Assembly: GCA_018806985.1 (NCBI GenBank)
Contig: JADANN010000461.1
Span: 2,339,276 to 2,403,275, forward strand
Direction: 5' to 3'
DNA length: 64,000 bases
Origin: Angiostrongylus vasorum
Taxonomy: Eukaryota; Nematoda; Chromadorea; Rhabditida; Metastrongylidae
Positions 35,247 through 48,025 of the stretch are shown piece by piece (the first letter of the stretch is position 1; each line of letters begins with the position of its first letter). Below the pieces are notes generated by a model. It was not told where the DNA came from, did no database searches, and saw nothing but the letters and a program-made list of their open reading frames with translations. Both the position numbers and the translations under genes were made by a program.

Positions 35247-36555
35247 ATGTCGAAAAATTTGTACAAGCGGTATGTTCGATTAGTGACAAGGTGGCCCAAG
35301 GATGAATTCAAAGGAGCAGAGCGAGATTTGGCATCATTTTTGAACCAAGAGTTGGAGCGGCAGTTCAAATCTGAAATGACTGCTTCTGACTTGCGCTTGT
35401 GTGAAAGGCGATATCGAGGTAAGTTTTTCCATCTTTACTGTCACAATTTAAATAGGATATGAATAACACGGGTAAGTGCAGCGAGCGGTAAGACGTTTTG
35501 GCCATTTTAACGCTGAGAAACGGGGATTGTGTAACGGTGTGGTCGAAGCGCCGTGTAATGCATGTAATATATATGGGTAGGTCCTCGCGCACAGGGCTCA
35601 CCAAGCCTTTCACCCCTCCTGGGTCGGCAATTTGGTACCGGGTTTGTCTGGGAGGATAGCAGCGCTGGCTCCCAAAGGGATTTATCAACGTCGAGAGCTT
35701 TATTTATCTGTTCTTTTATGGGTTAGATTCGTTGGTCATGCTTAGCATATAGTAGGGAATGCTTTTTCTCACAACAGCTTATAGGTTTATTCCAGCTCTT
35801 GAACAAATTGACGCCAATAACACTGCGCAGCTTTATCCGCACCAGTATAGGTCTGGCATTTTTGGTCTCACTCTGGAACAGTTGCAGGTACCTAACATTA
35901 CGGCTTAATGAAACTTTTTTATGCACAGTTTTGTTATAAGGAACTTGAGCTTTCGGCGTAAAAATAAATATTCGCTTATTTTAAATCAAATATTCACTTC
36001 GCCATCGAAAATTGAGTGACTGATTAAGTGGGAAAGTCGTATGATTGTAGAAATTTGAAGTGAAGATGGGTTTTGTTTCCATATTTTTCCCAGTTCTCCG
36101 CAGTTTTCATATCTGCTGATATTCATGGTTACTGTTGTTCTGACGAGTTCTTTTCTAAAGTAGTTTCTGATGCTGTGATATTTATGGTGCTAAAATCATT
36201 AGAAATGTTGTTCTTACTTTGTATTAAGTATAACTTCAGTTGTTTATGCTGCTTGGCGTAGAGGAACATATATGTGCTTAAACCAATTCACCAAGTAATT
36301 AAATGAAGATTTTCTTCTATTTTATCTTTTTTCTCTCTCAAAATTTTCTTTTATACATTTTTTTCATTTTCTCTTAGTTTTTTCTTTTTTTTTTTTATTA
36401 AATCATCTCCTTTGTCGTAACCTTCGTTTTTCGCACATTTCCTTGTATTACAGGAAGCAAATACGGACGAGAATCGCAAGCGTTTTGGGCTTGGACGAGA
36501 ACGATTTTTAAAGAGGATCTGGAAAGCTGTGCTTTCATTAAGGTCTAAAAATTAA
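35247..36555 (+). CDS. UQCC2: UQCC2-like complex III assembly factor
   Basis: Mitochondrial factor (yeast Cbp6, human UQCC2/MNF1) that supports cytochrome b synthesis and complex III assembly. Exons are 35247-35418, 35796-35887 and 36454-36555, giving 121 aa; the human protein is about 126. LYKRYVRLVTRWPKDE, then RDLASFLNQELERQF, matches the family's N-terminal helices, and YPHQYRSGIFGLTLEQLQ matches the conserved middle. The C-terminus is basic (KRIWKAVLSLRSKN). Intron 1 holds a SINE1 with an internal deletion. It is last in the same-strand gene run. Confidence 0.85.
35522..35705 (+). mobile_element. SINE1 copy with internal deletion (UQCC2 intron 1)
   Basis: The body jumps from gcagcgctggctcc straight to the aaagggatttatcaacg tail, losing about 110 bases. 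The A-box region is degraded. Confidence 0.7.
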
Positions 36556-37625
36556 CACTCACGGAACGACGTGACCTTAGTAGGAGTTATACATCGCGAA
36601 AATACTACGATACGACACGCTACCAACAAGTTAAACCAGAGGGAGTTCGTCTAGCAGGACCAGATAGTGTTCCCTAATACACCGTTGATTTTTGCCGCTA
36701 CCTTGCTTGTGTGGGAAATTTTAAACATTTAGGTTTCATCCTCCATTCTTTGACAATTTTAATTTCCAACAAATTTCAATTTGAAATATTCCTTTAAAAA
36801 GTTATTTACACACTTAAAACAATAGAGTGAAGTTTCTTCTCGACGTTCCGAAGGTCTTCAACTCCTTCACTACGTTATTTATTGATAATTTATTGTTTTT
36901 TGAAAAACCAGCTTCGTCTCGTGAGGATTGATATGGAACCAGTTCTTAGTACACTTCATTATGAAAATGATGTGTTATTTAGTCCCTCTTAATTATGTTC
37001 CTTACTTGAAGGAACTTTGTGGTGGCATGGAGTATGAAACCTAGTTCTTCGATATTCTTATCAGGTAGCCGATTAGTACAGTACTTTATTCCTATTCATT
37101 CTCCTCTAATATTAGAACATCACGACCTCATTATTAATTTCTATAGTGTTTTCTCACGATGACGTCAAACGATGACAGATGTTTTCCATTCCAATGAAGT
37201 TATTCCGTCATTTGAATAGCCTTACATTGAAAACAGCTATTTTAATTTCAACACAGTACATGGGAAATAGCTGTGTTTATCCCGATACAGTATATGAAAA
37301 GTGACACAATTTTGTTTTCGATGTTTTATACTCTTTTGTTATTTTTACTTATTTTTTCTTATTTTTAAAAATCTCTATTTTCACGACGTTTCTGGTATTT
37401 TCATCACTGATCCCCATCTAGATGTAATCTCGCATTCAACTTATTTACCAGTGCCAATTTTATTTTCTTAGAGAGGCTTTGGCTTTCTACTTGGTTTTTT
37501 GAACTATTGGCCGACTAATCACACAGTCCACCATAGCCGTCTTTTGGTCGGGTAGTCGCAGCGGTCGTTCCCGCATTGGAATGAACATAATTATAAAGTG
37601 ACGTTTCAGTATATTACTTAAACGT
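36556..37625. other. Unassigned AT-rich intergenic sequence
   Basis: 3' flank of UQCC2 and beyond. No open frame with splice context and no repeat-family match was seen. Confidence 0.4.
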
Positions 37626-37890
37626 TGTAGTTTCGACTACAGCCTCAGCTTAACTGGGTTCAACATCGATTTGTGCGCCACAGATCATTTCTTAGGGTGG
37701 TTGCTGATGGCACCATTAGGGTAGAGAGAACTGGCCGAGAGAAGGGCAAAGCAATGGCCCTCGGTGGTGCAGTAGGTAATACGTGAACCCATGTAGAACG
37801 TAACCGCAGGTTCGAATCTAATCGGAGGTTTCGAGTTCTGCAAATGCTTTAGCATCATTGTAAATGCAAGGCTATTCCCATGGAAAGACA
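37626..37890 (+). mobile_element. SINE2 copy, long form
   Basis: Includes the upstream segment (cctcagcttaactgggttca) also seen at 880 and 43260. The head ctcggtggtgcagtaggtaa and B box gcaggttcgaatctaat are close to tRNA consensus. Confidence 0.75.
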
Positions 37891-38869
37891 AGAGCTAGTA
37901 AATATACGTCTTGGAGAGTTACGTTATCAGGATTTAAAGGAAAACCAATATCGTCTAGAATTCAACGTGTTAATAGGAAAAGAAGACAACTTCCCTTCAT
38001 AGGACTTAACCAGGAACTTTTTCACCTCCATAAAAGGTAAATGCAACACTACAAAGGTGATAATGTTGGGAGTTGCTGTATTTAATTATGTTAACAATGA
38101 GATTAGTAGTCGAGAGTGTTAAGAAAGTGCAGACGTTCAATATTAATAAGTACACTGGATTTTTATGAGTGCAGAGTCATAGCCTCAGGTGCGTAAACAT
38201 ACGGTTGCTGGCAGGTAACTTAGAGACCGTTTCCACCAACTTAAGAAGTCGGGTTGTTCGTTTTCCAAAGTCTTTCGGTGTGTGTGTGTGTGTGTGACTT
38301 TGACGAAATGTGAGTATATGGCATGAATTCCTCACCTCTACAAAGCTTGACAATGACGACTTTAGAACCTTTCCGCATGGATATTTCAGGATTGCAAAAG
38401 AAACGACAATTAACCAGCAATCAGCATGATCCCACTCACTTGAACACGTGTATGGCCTGTCTTCACTGGTTCTACGGGCCACAGCAAAATTTCCAGTCGT
38501 TTCTTTCTCGCGTAGTCGTCGTTCATGGTAGATCTTCAAAGCATTTGCAATCGCATGCATCAGGAAAAATGCACACGAAAGTGGCTGCACCTTTCAACTT
38601 CGAACTAATATTGCTTGTAGTGAACTTCACTATTTGAAATTAAAGCCCATAAAATCTGCACAAATTCTGTTACTCTGCCAAGATGAAAGTGATTTTCTGA
38701 AGCTCAACGACATTTTTTATCCCTCTTTTTCTTCTTTTCGTCTACTATTGTATCACCTTAGAACTTACTGAACAGGTCGGATTTTACACAGTAGAACGCA
38801 ATAAAGCCTCCGAATGGATCGCTGGTATTTATGATCGCTACCATTCGACTAAAAAACTTAAACATTTAA
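37891..38869. other. Unassigned, with a GT microsatellite and a repeat A fragment
   Basis: (GT)n at 38279-38296. A repeat A fragment at about 38430-38490 shares the cttgaacacgtgtatggcc to cagcaaaatttcc order. Nothing else was recognised. Confidence 0.45.
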
Positions 38870-39440
38870 CATTTGTTTATATTGTTGAGCTTACACGATG
38901 TTGATAAGAGATGTTTATTTTGGCTAACGTCTCGACGTCTTCGTCTTCATCAGACCCGACAGATCCTTGTCGATGGTCCACAGTTGTTCCTCTTCTCGAT
39001 GTGGCGTCGTCGTCTCGCATCGAACGTCTTCAACTGAGGGTCTTCCTTAGTTGAGCATCTCGAATGAGCCGAACACACGCGGGACGCTCTTTTATACAGA
39101 GCGGTTGTTGTTGGTACGAGTATCAGTTGATAGTTTGTTTTTTCAACTGATAATCCACCCCGCAGCAGTCGATATTTGTTAGCTAGCACATGGCAAAGAT
39201 TTGAATTCTATCCTCACTTCTTTCAAGACAATGAATTTTATACACGTAAATAAACCTCTGACACGATGAAGCAAAGTGTTGTTCGTCGTGTAATAGCCCC
39301 ACGACCGCCTTTCTGTTAACCTTGATATTGGTCGGACAATTCTTTATATTTTTGTTTAGCAAATACGAGGTGTTATTTCATTTCTTTATTTACGCATAAG
39401 CTGACGTTTCGGCGGATTTCGCCTTCCTCAGAGCCTGGAA
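38870..39440 (-). mobile_element. Two hammerhead-like element arms
   Basis: Cores on the minus strand: 38922-38957 (CTGATGA, stem GAC/GTC, GAGAC) and 39399-39436 (GGCT, CTGAGGA, stem GGC/GCC, GAAAC, GTC, AGCT). The second is an intact core. Flanks share the ttgagcttacacgatgttg block with other copies. Confidence 0.6.
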
Positions 39441-39763
39441 AGGTCAAGTTGACTGCAATCTCCTCGGGCAAACACCTGCATAACCAAACAGAGAAAATGC
39501 TAAACCAAGATTTTAACCACATTGAACACAGAGTAGCTCTTCTTAGCACACTCACCGCTTTCTATGAGTCTTCAACTGAGTATGTCACGTGGAGAACTCT
39601 TGTTCGTCAGTCTGTTATGCAGCAAATTTCCACAGTGTTCTAGTTCTCAAAAAAAATGTCGAAAGTTGTCGAAAAGCTGTCATAGTGTTCAGGAAGTGAA
39701 CAAGAAAGAAATCGGGGGCACTAAATAGGAACTGTCACAACTATATTTACAAAAAAGCTAGGT

Positions 39764-40034
39764 AAAGCTCTCGGCGTTGATCAATCTCTGAGGGATGCGC
39801 CATACATTCGACTTCATTAAGCATCGTTTGGAGGTGATTAAATGAATATCTCGGCTTTACAGTATCTCACAGTGGCCTACCGATGTATCGAACCAGTGCT
39901 GCTATCCTCCTAGACAAGTCTGGTACCAATTTGCCAACCACGGAAGAATGGAAGTTTGGTGAGCCACGGGCGCTGGAATTGATCCCACGTGTGTGTTGCA
40001 GAGCGCCTCCGACTACTGCGCTACACGTGCCCTG
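39764..40034 (-). mobile_element. SINE1 copy within a 16 bp target-site duplication
   Basis: Full-length reverse SINE1. The 16-mer ctgtcacaactatatt occurs at 39732-39747 and at 40079-40094 and brackets the insert. Confidence 0.88.
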
Positions 40035-40047
40035 CAACTACAACAAA

Positions 40048-40085
40048 TCCTCGGCAGTATAGTGGTTAGCATCCTCGTCTGTCAC
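40048..40085 (+). pseudogene. 5' half of tRNA-Asp(GUC)
   Basis: The 38 bases match the acceptor, D-arm and anticodon-loop half of eukaryotic tRNA-Asp (tcctcggcagtatagtggtt through ctgtcac) and then stop. The last seven bases are also the start of the target-site duplication. It has no 3' half, so it cannot be a functional tRNA. Confidence 0.75.
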
Positions 40086-40094
40086 AACTATATT

Positions 40095-41724
40095 ATCTCC
40101 ACAAATTTACTGGTATACCAATGATTTCGTATTTTAGCAGTTAGTGAGATTCTTTTGAATGATTCTTGAATTGTATTGGAGTGCAGTTCAATCTGTTCGA
40201 TCGATCTAGCCGACATAGATGGAAGTGATGATCTCTTTTATCTAAGTCAGTACTGTATTGAACGGGCAAAATGAAGAATTACAAATGTTGGCTTGCATGT
40301 ATGAGCGTACTGGGACGACTGCGACCCGCCATGAATGCCCGCCCAGTGAGCGATGTCATACTTACGTCCATGTTCGCTTAGGATTCCCTTACCATACGGC
40401 ATCGTCTGATGGTGTTTGGCGATTTCTTATGCTGTCCGTGGCTTAGTAAGAAGAATGTCGTATGCTGCTCATCATCTAATCCAACTCTTGAGCAACGTTG
40501 TGATGATGACGTTTTACAGGCCAACAGTGAATTCTTCCACATAAGTTGTGCTGAGAATGGTATGTTATCGTCGCTTTTTTCGTATCCATATATTCTTGAA
40601 GATTGTGATTAGTAAGCGATTAGGGTTTCTTTTATAGTTCATTTATGTCCACCTAGTATTCGATTTGAGTGGGAGGTAAACTTTCCTTCCTATTATTCAA
40701 AAGAACTGATGACAATCTGTGACGACAGCCTGAAATTCCCCATGGCGCGCTTGCTTCAGGATTAAAGAGAAGACAGAAAACAACTGAATATCGATAGTTT
40801 TGGGTTCGTCGGTAGAAATTTCTAGTTGATGCACCGTACACGAGGTGTGTTGCTGTGTTTACATCTGATCTGAACATAGCAAAACACTCCTCACATTCTT
40901 CTCAATTGAGTTAGGCTTTTTCCCACTCAGTACTCCATGGGAAAATTGCCTGATCAGTTGGCTAGAAAACTTAACAATGAGAAAAAAATAGCTTAGAAAT
41001 GTATTCATTGCTAGACAACAACAACTCTAAGGACAAATGTCATATTCCGCAGTGGTTCGCTCATTCCAGGTTACCATGATTTTTGTAGTTTTGAGGTTCT
41101 CGGCCATATTTTTTGAATCTTCACAGAGTTACTGTAACTACATTCATGTTAAGTGTCGAAAGTATGTTAGCTTCCTTTTTATAATGAAGGTTTCAAGTGG
41201 CAAATATTGAATTAACAAGGAAGTCTTACTAAATGACACCACAACTTAGAAGAAAAAAAGTGATGTCAAAAATGTATTGATTGAACAACTTCTTGGGTTT
41301 TTAAGCTGACGCGAGTATTGATTGATGATGCACTGAAACAGTAATATATTTCTTATGTAGTAGCGGCCGTTCTGGTTGGGTAGCGACATTATTACGGGAG
41401 AACTTACGCGACATGATTTATTAAATACAAGCAAATTGCTCTTGTTATTACCAGTTCATGGTACTATATATCAAGTATAGGGGCGACGTAAGTGCGTCTT
41501 CAAAGTGCAATATCCCATGTCTCGATTGAACGGCAAGAATAACAGGAAATTTGAAGAAAAGTAGCTATTTGAAATAGGATTAATTGGGCATTTTCCACTC
41601 TTTTTGCTCAGAAACGACTATTCAACTATCAAATAACTGTCTACTACCAGCTATAAGGGTACCGTCGGATGTTATTAAAGGAAATAGAAACATAATGAGA
41701 TTGTGCTTTGCGCAAAGTTTGACT
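40095..41724. other. Unassigned intergenic sequence
   Basis: Two short open frames overlap at 40258-40612, including a splice-flanked ANSEFFHISCAEN segment, but no gene could be assembled. The rest shows no feature. Confidence 0.35.
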
Positions 41725-42130
41725 TATCTTACTTGGATACTTGGGCACTTAAATGGCCCGTCTTCAGTGGTTGTGCGGGACTCAGCATAATTTCCATTTT
41801 TTTGATGTGTTACTGATCTAGTCATTGTGGCTCACTGGAGCCCCGAGGTCAGGCTAGCCAAAGTCTGCCCTAGGTCGTCACGTCGTCACCACCACAGGTA
41901 GTCGTCGCCCTTGTGGATCAGAGGGAAATTTGCCACCATGCGATCAGAGTTTGATACTAGGATGGTGGTGGGACCTGGTATTGGTTTACTCTTAGGTGAG
42001 TTTCTTGTTGGGAACGCTGGAGTCCTTGTCAGCTTGGGAGACCCTGCTGGGGGAAACCCACTGCAGCACATCGCAGTTCGGCACCCAGGAACACCTCTCA
42101 GCCACGATGAGGAGGTAAACCGCTGAAAGG
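41725..42130 (+). repeat. Repeat A copy, full length
   Basis: Runs from acttggatacttgggcac to gatgaggaggtaaaccgc, with all shared blocks. Confidence 0.8.
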
Positions 42131-42990
42131 AATTTGAGTTATCAGTTTATGAAACATCATTGCGACTCACTGCACTCTACTGAAATAAGAGATACTGGTG
42201 GATGTCCGGAACAACTCATAAGGGTGGCTGAGTATTTGCCTATATATGAATACTTTCTTGGAAGGAATAGCTGAAAAATCATCTTTAGAACAAGGTGGAA
42301 ACATGCTTTGTATAGTTGATCTTTCATAGGAAGAGTTTTGCTTAGGAACTAGAACATTGCCTTGGTAACATTTATTTTCCAATCTGTCTTGGATTATCAA
42401 GAAAAGAAAAATACCTGTCACTTTTCCGTACGTTACCCATAAAATCACGTCGACATTCCTGCGAGTCATACTGTAGAAGTTCTTTTGCCTACTTTTTGTC
42501 TTTTGTCTATTGCTTCCTCTATTTTTTTTATTAAGTTGTAATATGAAAGCGAACAAGGCAAATGTACAAAAGAAAAAAGAATTGAAATGACAACAGATAG
42601 TAGGTTAATCAAGAGATAATCACTTAGAACAAGAATATTCTTTAGCTTAAGAAAATCAATATTGTTGCTAATCAAGCTGAATCAAGTAAATTAATCAAGT
42701 CAGAACCTTAAATAACATTAGGAAACTCTAAAGAGTTTCATCCCCCACTAAGGTTTCTCTTTCATCTTTCTCTATTTTCCTGTTGTTCCTGTGAATTTGT
42801 CACACTCTGGATTCCTGTCGTCCTTTCGTTCGTACTTATCGTCATTTTTGTGACACTCTCAAAAGTGTAAGACGAATGTTATTTTAATTTTGAAAACAAA
42901 ATCGGAGTGTTCCATTTTAAGGAAATCCATAGTGTAAACCTAAAAGTGTAACACTGCAGAATTTCAGAATTCGTGAGCTATCTTAGTTAC
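42131..42990. other. Unassigned AT-rich sequence
   Basis: The minus strand is open for 129 codons at 42167-42556 but is low in complexity and has no splice or family support. Confidence 0.35.
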
Positions 42991-42993
42991 ATG

Positions 42994-43608
42994 GGTATGT
43001 GTAGCGCAGTGGTTAGGGGGTGTCCTGCAGTACATAGGTGGTCTTTGGTTCGATGCTGTCCACGGCTTAGCAGGCCTTTCGTCACTGTGAGGTCGGCAAA
43101 TAGATACCAGGCTAGTCTGGGAGGGTAGTAGCACTGATATGCTAGTCTGTGTTGTGTAAATTTCTCAGCAGCATACTGGTTGTATGTTCACATCATCCTG
43201 CCGTGAAAATAGTACTAGGCAGTGAATAAAAAAGTAAGGCATTGTAATTTAGATTACAGCCTCGGCTTAACTGGGTTCAATGCCGATTTGTGTTCTCCAG
43301 ATTATTCCCTCTGACGGGTGATAGCTGATGGCACCGTTAGGTAGACAACTGGCTGAGAGAAAATCAGAGCAAGGGGCCATAGTGGTGCAGTGGATAACAC
43401 ATGAGACCTTGGAAAGAGTAATTATGGGGTTCGAATCCGTCCCTAGGGTTCATTCATTGTAAATATCTCACCAACAAACTGACTCGCTACATCGACAATT
43501 CAGATATATAGTCCAAATATGCATTTAGTCACCTCTAACGATGCCTGATAAAGTTGGATTCATGGTGGATGCCTAAGGGATTGAGGGACAACGCCGGAAG
43601 CTTTCTCC
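42994..43608 (+). mobile_element. SINE1 split by a nested SINE2
   Basis: The SINE1 head and body (42994 to about 43150, A box tagcgcagtggtta) resume at about 43480-43608 with the SINE1 tail. Between them lies a long-form SINE2 with the cctcggcttaactgggttca segment, head tggtgcagtggataac and B box ggggttcgaatccg. Confidence 0.75.
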
Positions 43609-43739
43609 TTTTTTTGGTATTTTTCCTAGTTGAAAGTACTTCTTGCACAATTAGAATGTTTTTTTATGACAAAAAGTGCTGATACCACTACATGACGTTA
43701 TTACCTACCAATCCTCTATGAGGTTTTTCCCTGATGAGC

Positions 43740-43820
43740 AGACACGAGGTTGTTAATGATAAGATTTATTCAACACTGGCTGACATTTCGGTGGTTTTTC
43801 CCTTCTTCAGAGTCTGGAAA
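43740..43820 (-). mobile_element. Hammerhead-like element arm
   Basis: Minus strand 43778-43817 reads CTGAAGA, a short hairpin, CCGAAAT, GTC, AGCC. Part of the group described at 59450. Confidence 0.55.
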
Positions 43821-43944
43821 GGCCTATTTGACACGCAGTCAACTCAAGGAACACTTTCATAGCCCTAGGAGAAAAACTCAACACCTAGAATTTCCATTCG
43901 CATAGAAAACAGCTTCTTTTAAAACACATACCGTTTTGAGAAAC

Positions 43945-44095
43945 ACGACTGACAGAAAGGCGAAAACGACCATGCTGTGGTGGTGAACGCTTTAGTACCC
44001 GGAAAAGGAAATAGCCTATTCTGATCCCCACCGCAGACACCTGCGGTCCGAGTTTTGAAAATATATCAACATCATTATACTTACCGTTTTGTTCT
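43945..44095 (+). mobile_element. SINE2 copy
   Basis: Head atgctgtggtggtgaacg, degraded B box ctgatccccacc, body ggtccgagttttgaaaata. Confidence 0.7.
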
Positions 44096-45631
44096 CAATA
44101 AGTCTTTTAGTTATCGCTGGAAACCGGCCGCAAAGATTCTTACACTGGTCTGGAATATGCCTGGCCCAGGGTCGAAAAATAGCCTAAGCTATGGTACAAG
44201 GTCACATGGCATCCCTCCTAGGGGGTTTATTTTTTGGATCCATTGAATTTATCCAGAATGCTTCCTGGATGTTTCGGATTCTCGTCCGTTATGTCTGTGT
44301 GTCCTGTGTGTACCAATGGAGTACTTTGTTTGACAATCTAGGTGTTCTTTCACAGAAGGTCTTCTTATTAATCGATTGGAAAAGCCGATATAATTCACAG
44401 TGTGTTCTTAAATGACAGCGTTTTCTTCTTTTATTCTGCAGCTCATCACGTCATCCTATAAACCTGTTGGTGTCAAGGCCTTTAAAAAGTTCAACACATC
44501 GTTAAAACGAAGCACAACGTAGTACGGAATAGTTCCCAGTCGTTTCTACTTTTCGGTCGAAGATTAATTTTTCTAAAAGGGGAGGTGTACCTGATTCCGA
44601 ATCGATTTGCTAAAATTCGCATTGATTTCAATGCAGGACTGACTCGACGTTTAATACCAGTCGTCGTTCGTAAATACGACACACACCGAAAATCACGCCT
44701 TCGTTTAAATGTCTCAGAAGAAACTCACCTTTAGATTAGATTTCTTAGGGTTTTTAGTCATATTTGTACATTCTGCATTTCCTTTAGATCGAATTCCTAT
44801 GTAAAAAATTAGAAGTTTTGTTCATTAAAAAGGCGGAGTTCAATTCCTGATTTCGGGATGAATAGTGGAATTACAGTAACTGTATTTGACTAAATGTTTG
44901 ACTCAGTTTTTACTATTTGTGGAATTTTATTGATCCACATTTTAGTGCTTCTTATTCCTACTGATCTTGTCCCCACTGAAAATTGAGGTTGGCCTTTTTT
45001 TGTGCGGTTTCTTTCTCAATCTATTGATTGCTTAATATCTAAATGTTCTCCTTGCCACCCTCTGGTTGCCCTCTGAGCCCTTACTCGTATGACCGATTAA
45101 TCATCGATTTTTTTCTACTGAACGTAGGGAATAACTGGAAATTTGGAAGTGTTTAGGTTTAGGATTTCATTTTCTTCGTGTCAGTGAGGTATTTTTTCGT
45201 AACGGTTGAGTTCTTCATCAGATTTCTAGTCGTATGCAAGTAAACAGCCAGTCAACTCCGTCGAGTTCTGGATCTAATCCATATAGGGACCAAGTTCGAA
45301 ACCTTCACAGATTCGCTTTGGCCCTAGTTCTCTTCTTCGACAAGTAACTTTTTTTGAAACACAAAGTGTTTAGGGGGTTGAGCCAGAAATAGATTAATAG
45401 GCGTTCGTCGACCGTTTCGTTTTTCTTCGTCGAAAAATGACTAATTAGATGTTCTGTTTTGTTTCGTCGTGATGTCGGGTTGCTCGCTGAGACGTCATCC
45501 TGGAGAAAAAAACTCATTCCGTTCTCTTTTGATGAATTCGATTTCGTGAATTCGGTTCGTTGGAACCTGTTTTGCTGTACACTTCATGAGGTGCTTTTTT
45601 CTTTTATTTTTGTGTAATATTTGATTTTTTT
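44096..45631. other. Unassigned intergenic sequence
   Basis: No coding exon could be joined in frame and no repeat family was recognised. Confidence 0.4.
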
Positions 45632-46010
45632 TACGTCTACCAACATCACATGAATCGCACTTTACCCAATCCAGCACTTCTTGTGTTTGATTCGATTCGT
45701 CGCATTCATCATGCGCGAAGGTCGTCGAAGTTCTTTGCGTGCGGGTTCGGCTACTGCTTGAGGATTGTCGTCTTCGTTATGAATGCCGTCGTATCCTGGT
45801 TCAGTCGGTTCTCCCTGGAATCCTGGATTAGCCCTACTAGGGTCTCCCCACATGGGTTAGAGGAAGTAAGCTTGTTCTAGACAACTCTGGTAGCAATTTC
45901 TCTACTCCAGTGGGGCGATACGCTTAATAGGCCCGGTGCAAGGTCGAACCAGAGCCTATGTAGGTCGGGCCGTCTTCTATGGTCGGGATCACTACCACTG
46001 CGATACCCGC
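45632..46010 (-). mobile_element. SINE3 copy
   Basis: The reversed head reads accactgcgatacccgc. The body has cgcattcatcatgcg and gcttgaggattgtcg, matching 60310 and 63610. Confidence 0.78.
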
Positions 46011-47319
46011 TCTCTGTAATCCTTAATTAAATAGATATTTTTGGGAAGAACTGATTTCGATCGAAATACTTGTGAGGTTATAATGAATTCTTCGCTCTCC
46101 ACGATTGAATTAGTTCGTACTGCATGGCAACCTTTGTTTTAATGTCATTATTTGACTTCTTTACACATTGTATCTCAAGCTATGATGTTTTACCAACTGT
46201 TTTTTGGGGAATTTCTGGTTTTGGATGGGAACTCAAAGCGACAAGACGTTTTTGTAATGCAACCAGTCGAACTAGAAACCGTCACAGTCATTACATTTTT
46301 TATCAACGTCTTACACACTTAGACGTCTTCAAAGTGAAGATCCCCTGTGTTCTACAGACTTCTGACGACCATTTCATTGGCTAATACTTTCTCTCGAAAG
46401 AAATTATAGAGATTCATGATGGGAAGAAGCCGTACAGGTTTTTGATAGGAAGCTGGTCCGCCAGTGATGTGATCGTTCAGATAATTAAGGTAAAAAGGTA
46501 AATAAGATGAAGTTCCATGCTTGGAAAAGTCTAGCTTTGGAAACACCTAGGCATTTGTTCTTTTCGACTGATCAGTGCCGATCGTACACGTGCCAATTCG
46601 AAGAATGTTTTGATTCCTCTTTTTTTCTGGGACTTTGATTTGGTTCACGTACTTTGGCGCTTGTTTGCCTGCGCTGGTTCTCCAAGAGGCTTCGAGGCCA
46701 TTCATTCAATTCAATGCTTCACTTTACCTTCCCAGTGACTAATAATAGCAGATCATACTGGATCCTCCTCCTCATCCTTTCTGTCGTTTCCATTACGAAG
46801 TTTTCACGAAGCGAAGCTTCTGCGTTGGGATTCTGAGCCGTTTTTCTGGCTTCATGGCTTCATGGTAAATCCTGAATTAGAACGAGGAATTACTAGCTAG
46901 CCCTCTCCTATTTTTACTTCAGTGATCTAAATATATGCTTCAAGATGGTATTTACAGTATTCATAGATGGAAAATCATTGGTTAAGCGACGTGTGGATCT
47001 TTCATGTAGTAAGGCTTGACAGTTAATTTGAAGCAAACTAATAAAATCAGTGTGATGTGTAATTTTTGACTTTACAGTTTCACTTCTTGATCGAATATGC
47101 TACTTATAAGGGCATAATTAATTAGTGGTCTTCCATCTCGGCACACTAAAGGTCAGGTGTTGACCCTCTGTGCGTTTATCTTCAGGTGAAGCTTTTTTAG
47201 TGTTTGTGATAAAAAATGGTTTTCATCATGTTTTCGTCGTGGAACCATTGTTCAACACATGTTTCCTTTCCGATGGGACTGTTGAGACGTTACTGGTTAC
47301 TGGTGCTTTCTGCGATTAC
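46011..47319. other. Unassigned intergenic sequence
   Basis: No exon or repeat match was recognised. Confidence 0.4.
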
Positions 47320-47400
47320 TGAGTTAATATGAGCTTGATAAAAAAGAGATTTGTTTGGCTAATGTTTCGACGTCTTCGCCTTCCTTAGGGACGGATTGAT
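47320..47400 (-). mobile_element. Hammerhead-like element arm (degraded)
   Basis: Minus strand 47357-47392 reads CTAAGGA, GGC/GTC stem region, GAAACATT, AGCC. The core U-G pair is mutated. Confidence 0.45.
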
Positions 47401-47834
47401 CCGAGTCGACGGCCCAGAGGTGGCCTTCTTTGAATGTGGGTGTTCGTTCTCGCATCGAGTCGAATTTAGTGAAAGGACCACCGCTCGATTAAACCCTACC
47501 ACTCGGTGGTGCCTTCTCACGCACGACCTATGTTGGTCTGTTTCTGCCGTCCAATATGATGTGATTTTTGGCGGTCAGTACATCCTGCAATAGTCGGAAT
47601 TTCGTTATCCGCCACATAAGGAAACCACCGACTTTTAGCGGAAGTCGATTTGTCTGCTGTCTATTCATGAATCTCTGGTTGTTTAAAGTCTCGACCATCA
47701 GTTGAGTTGTCGCCATTCATTATTTTTTAAACAGACCTGCCAACTGCTCAACATCAAATCTGCTCAGTATCTGGCACATAGCTTGACAATAGCTTAAGAT
47801 GTTGGTTAACAAACGACTGGAAAAAGGATAAACG

Positions 47835-48025
47835 ATAAGGCTATCGGCGTTCACTAATCCCAGAAGGATGTGCCATGCATTCGATTCCTATTGATGTATC
47901 GAGTCAGTGCCGCTACCCTCCCAGACAAGTCCGGTACCAATTTACCGACTCCATAGGAATAGAAGGTTTCCTAAGCCTACGAGACGGGGATCGATCCCAT
48001 GAGTATTGCGATGCGCCCGTTAGGG
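47835..48025 (-). mobile_element. SINE1 copy with deletion, reversed
   Basis: Tail (ctatcggcgttcac), then a jump of about 50 bases to the gtatcgagtcagtgccgc block and on to the reversed B box gatcgatccc. Confidence 0.75.

Noticed and set aside
38279..38296. CRISPR-like or other ordered array
   Set aside because: It is a plain GT dinucleotide tract; no spaced repeats occur anywhere in the window.
40258..40612. Overlapping short open frames with CDD...FHxxC, possibly a zinc-finger exon
   Set aside because: One segment is flanked by splice-like sites, but no partner exon, start or family fit could be established.
42167..42556. 129-codon minus-strand open frame
   Set aside because: Low complexity, no domain, no splice context.
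45235..45348. 37-codon open frame MQVNSQSTPSSSGSNP...
   Set aside because: Looks like coding composition, but it has a stop within 37 codons and no acceptor, donor or neighbour to support it.
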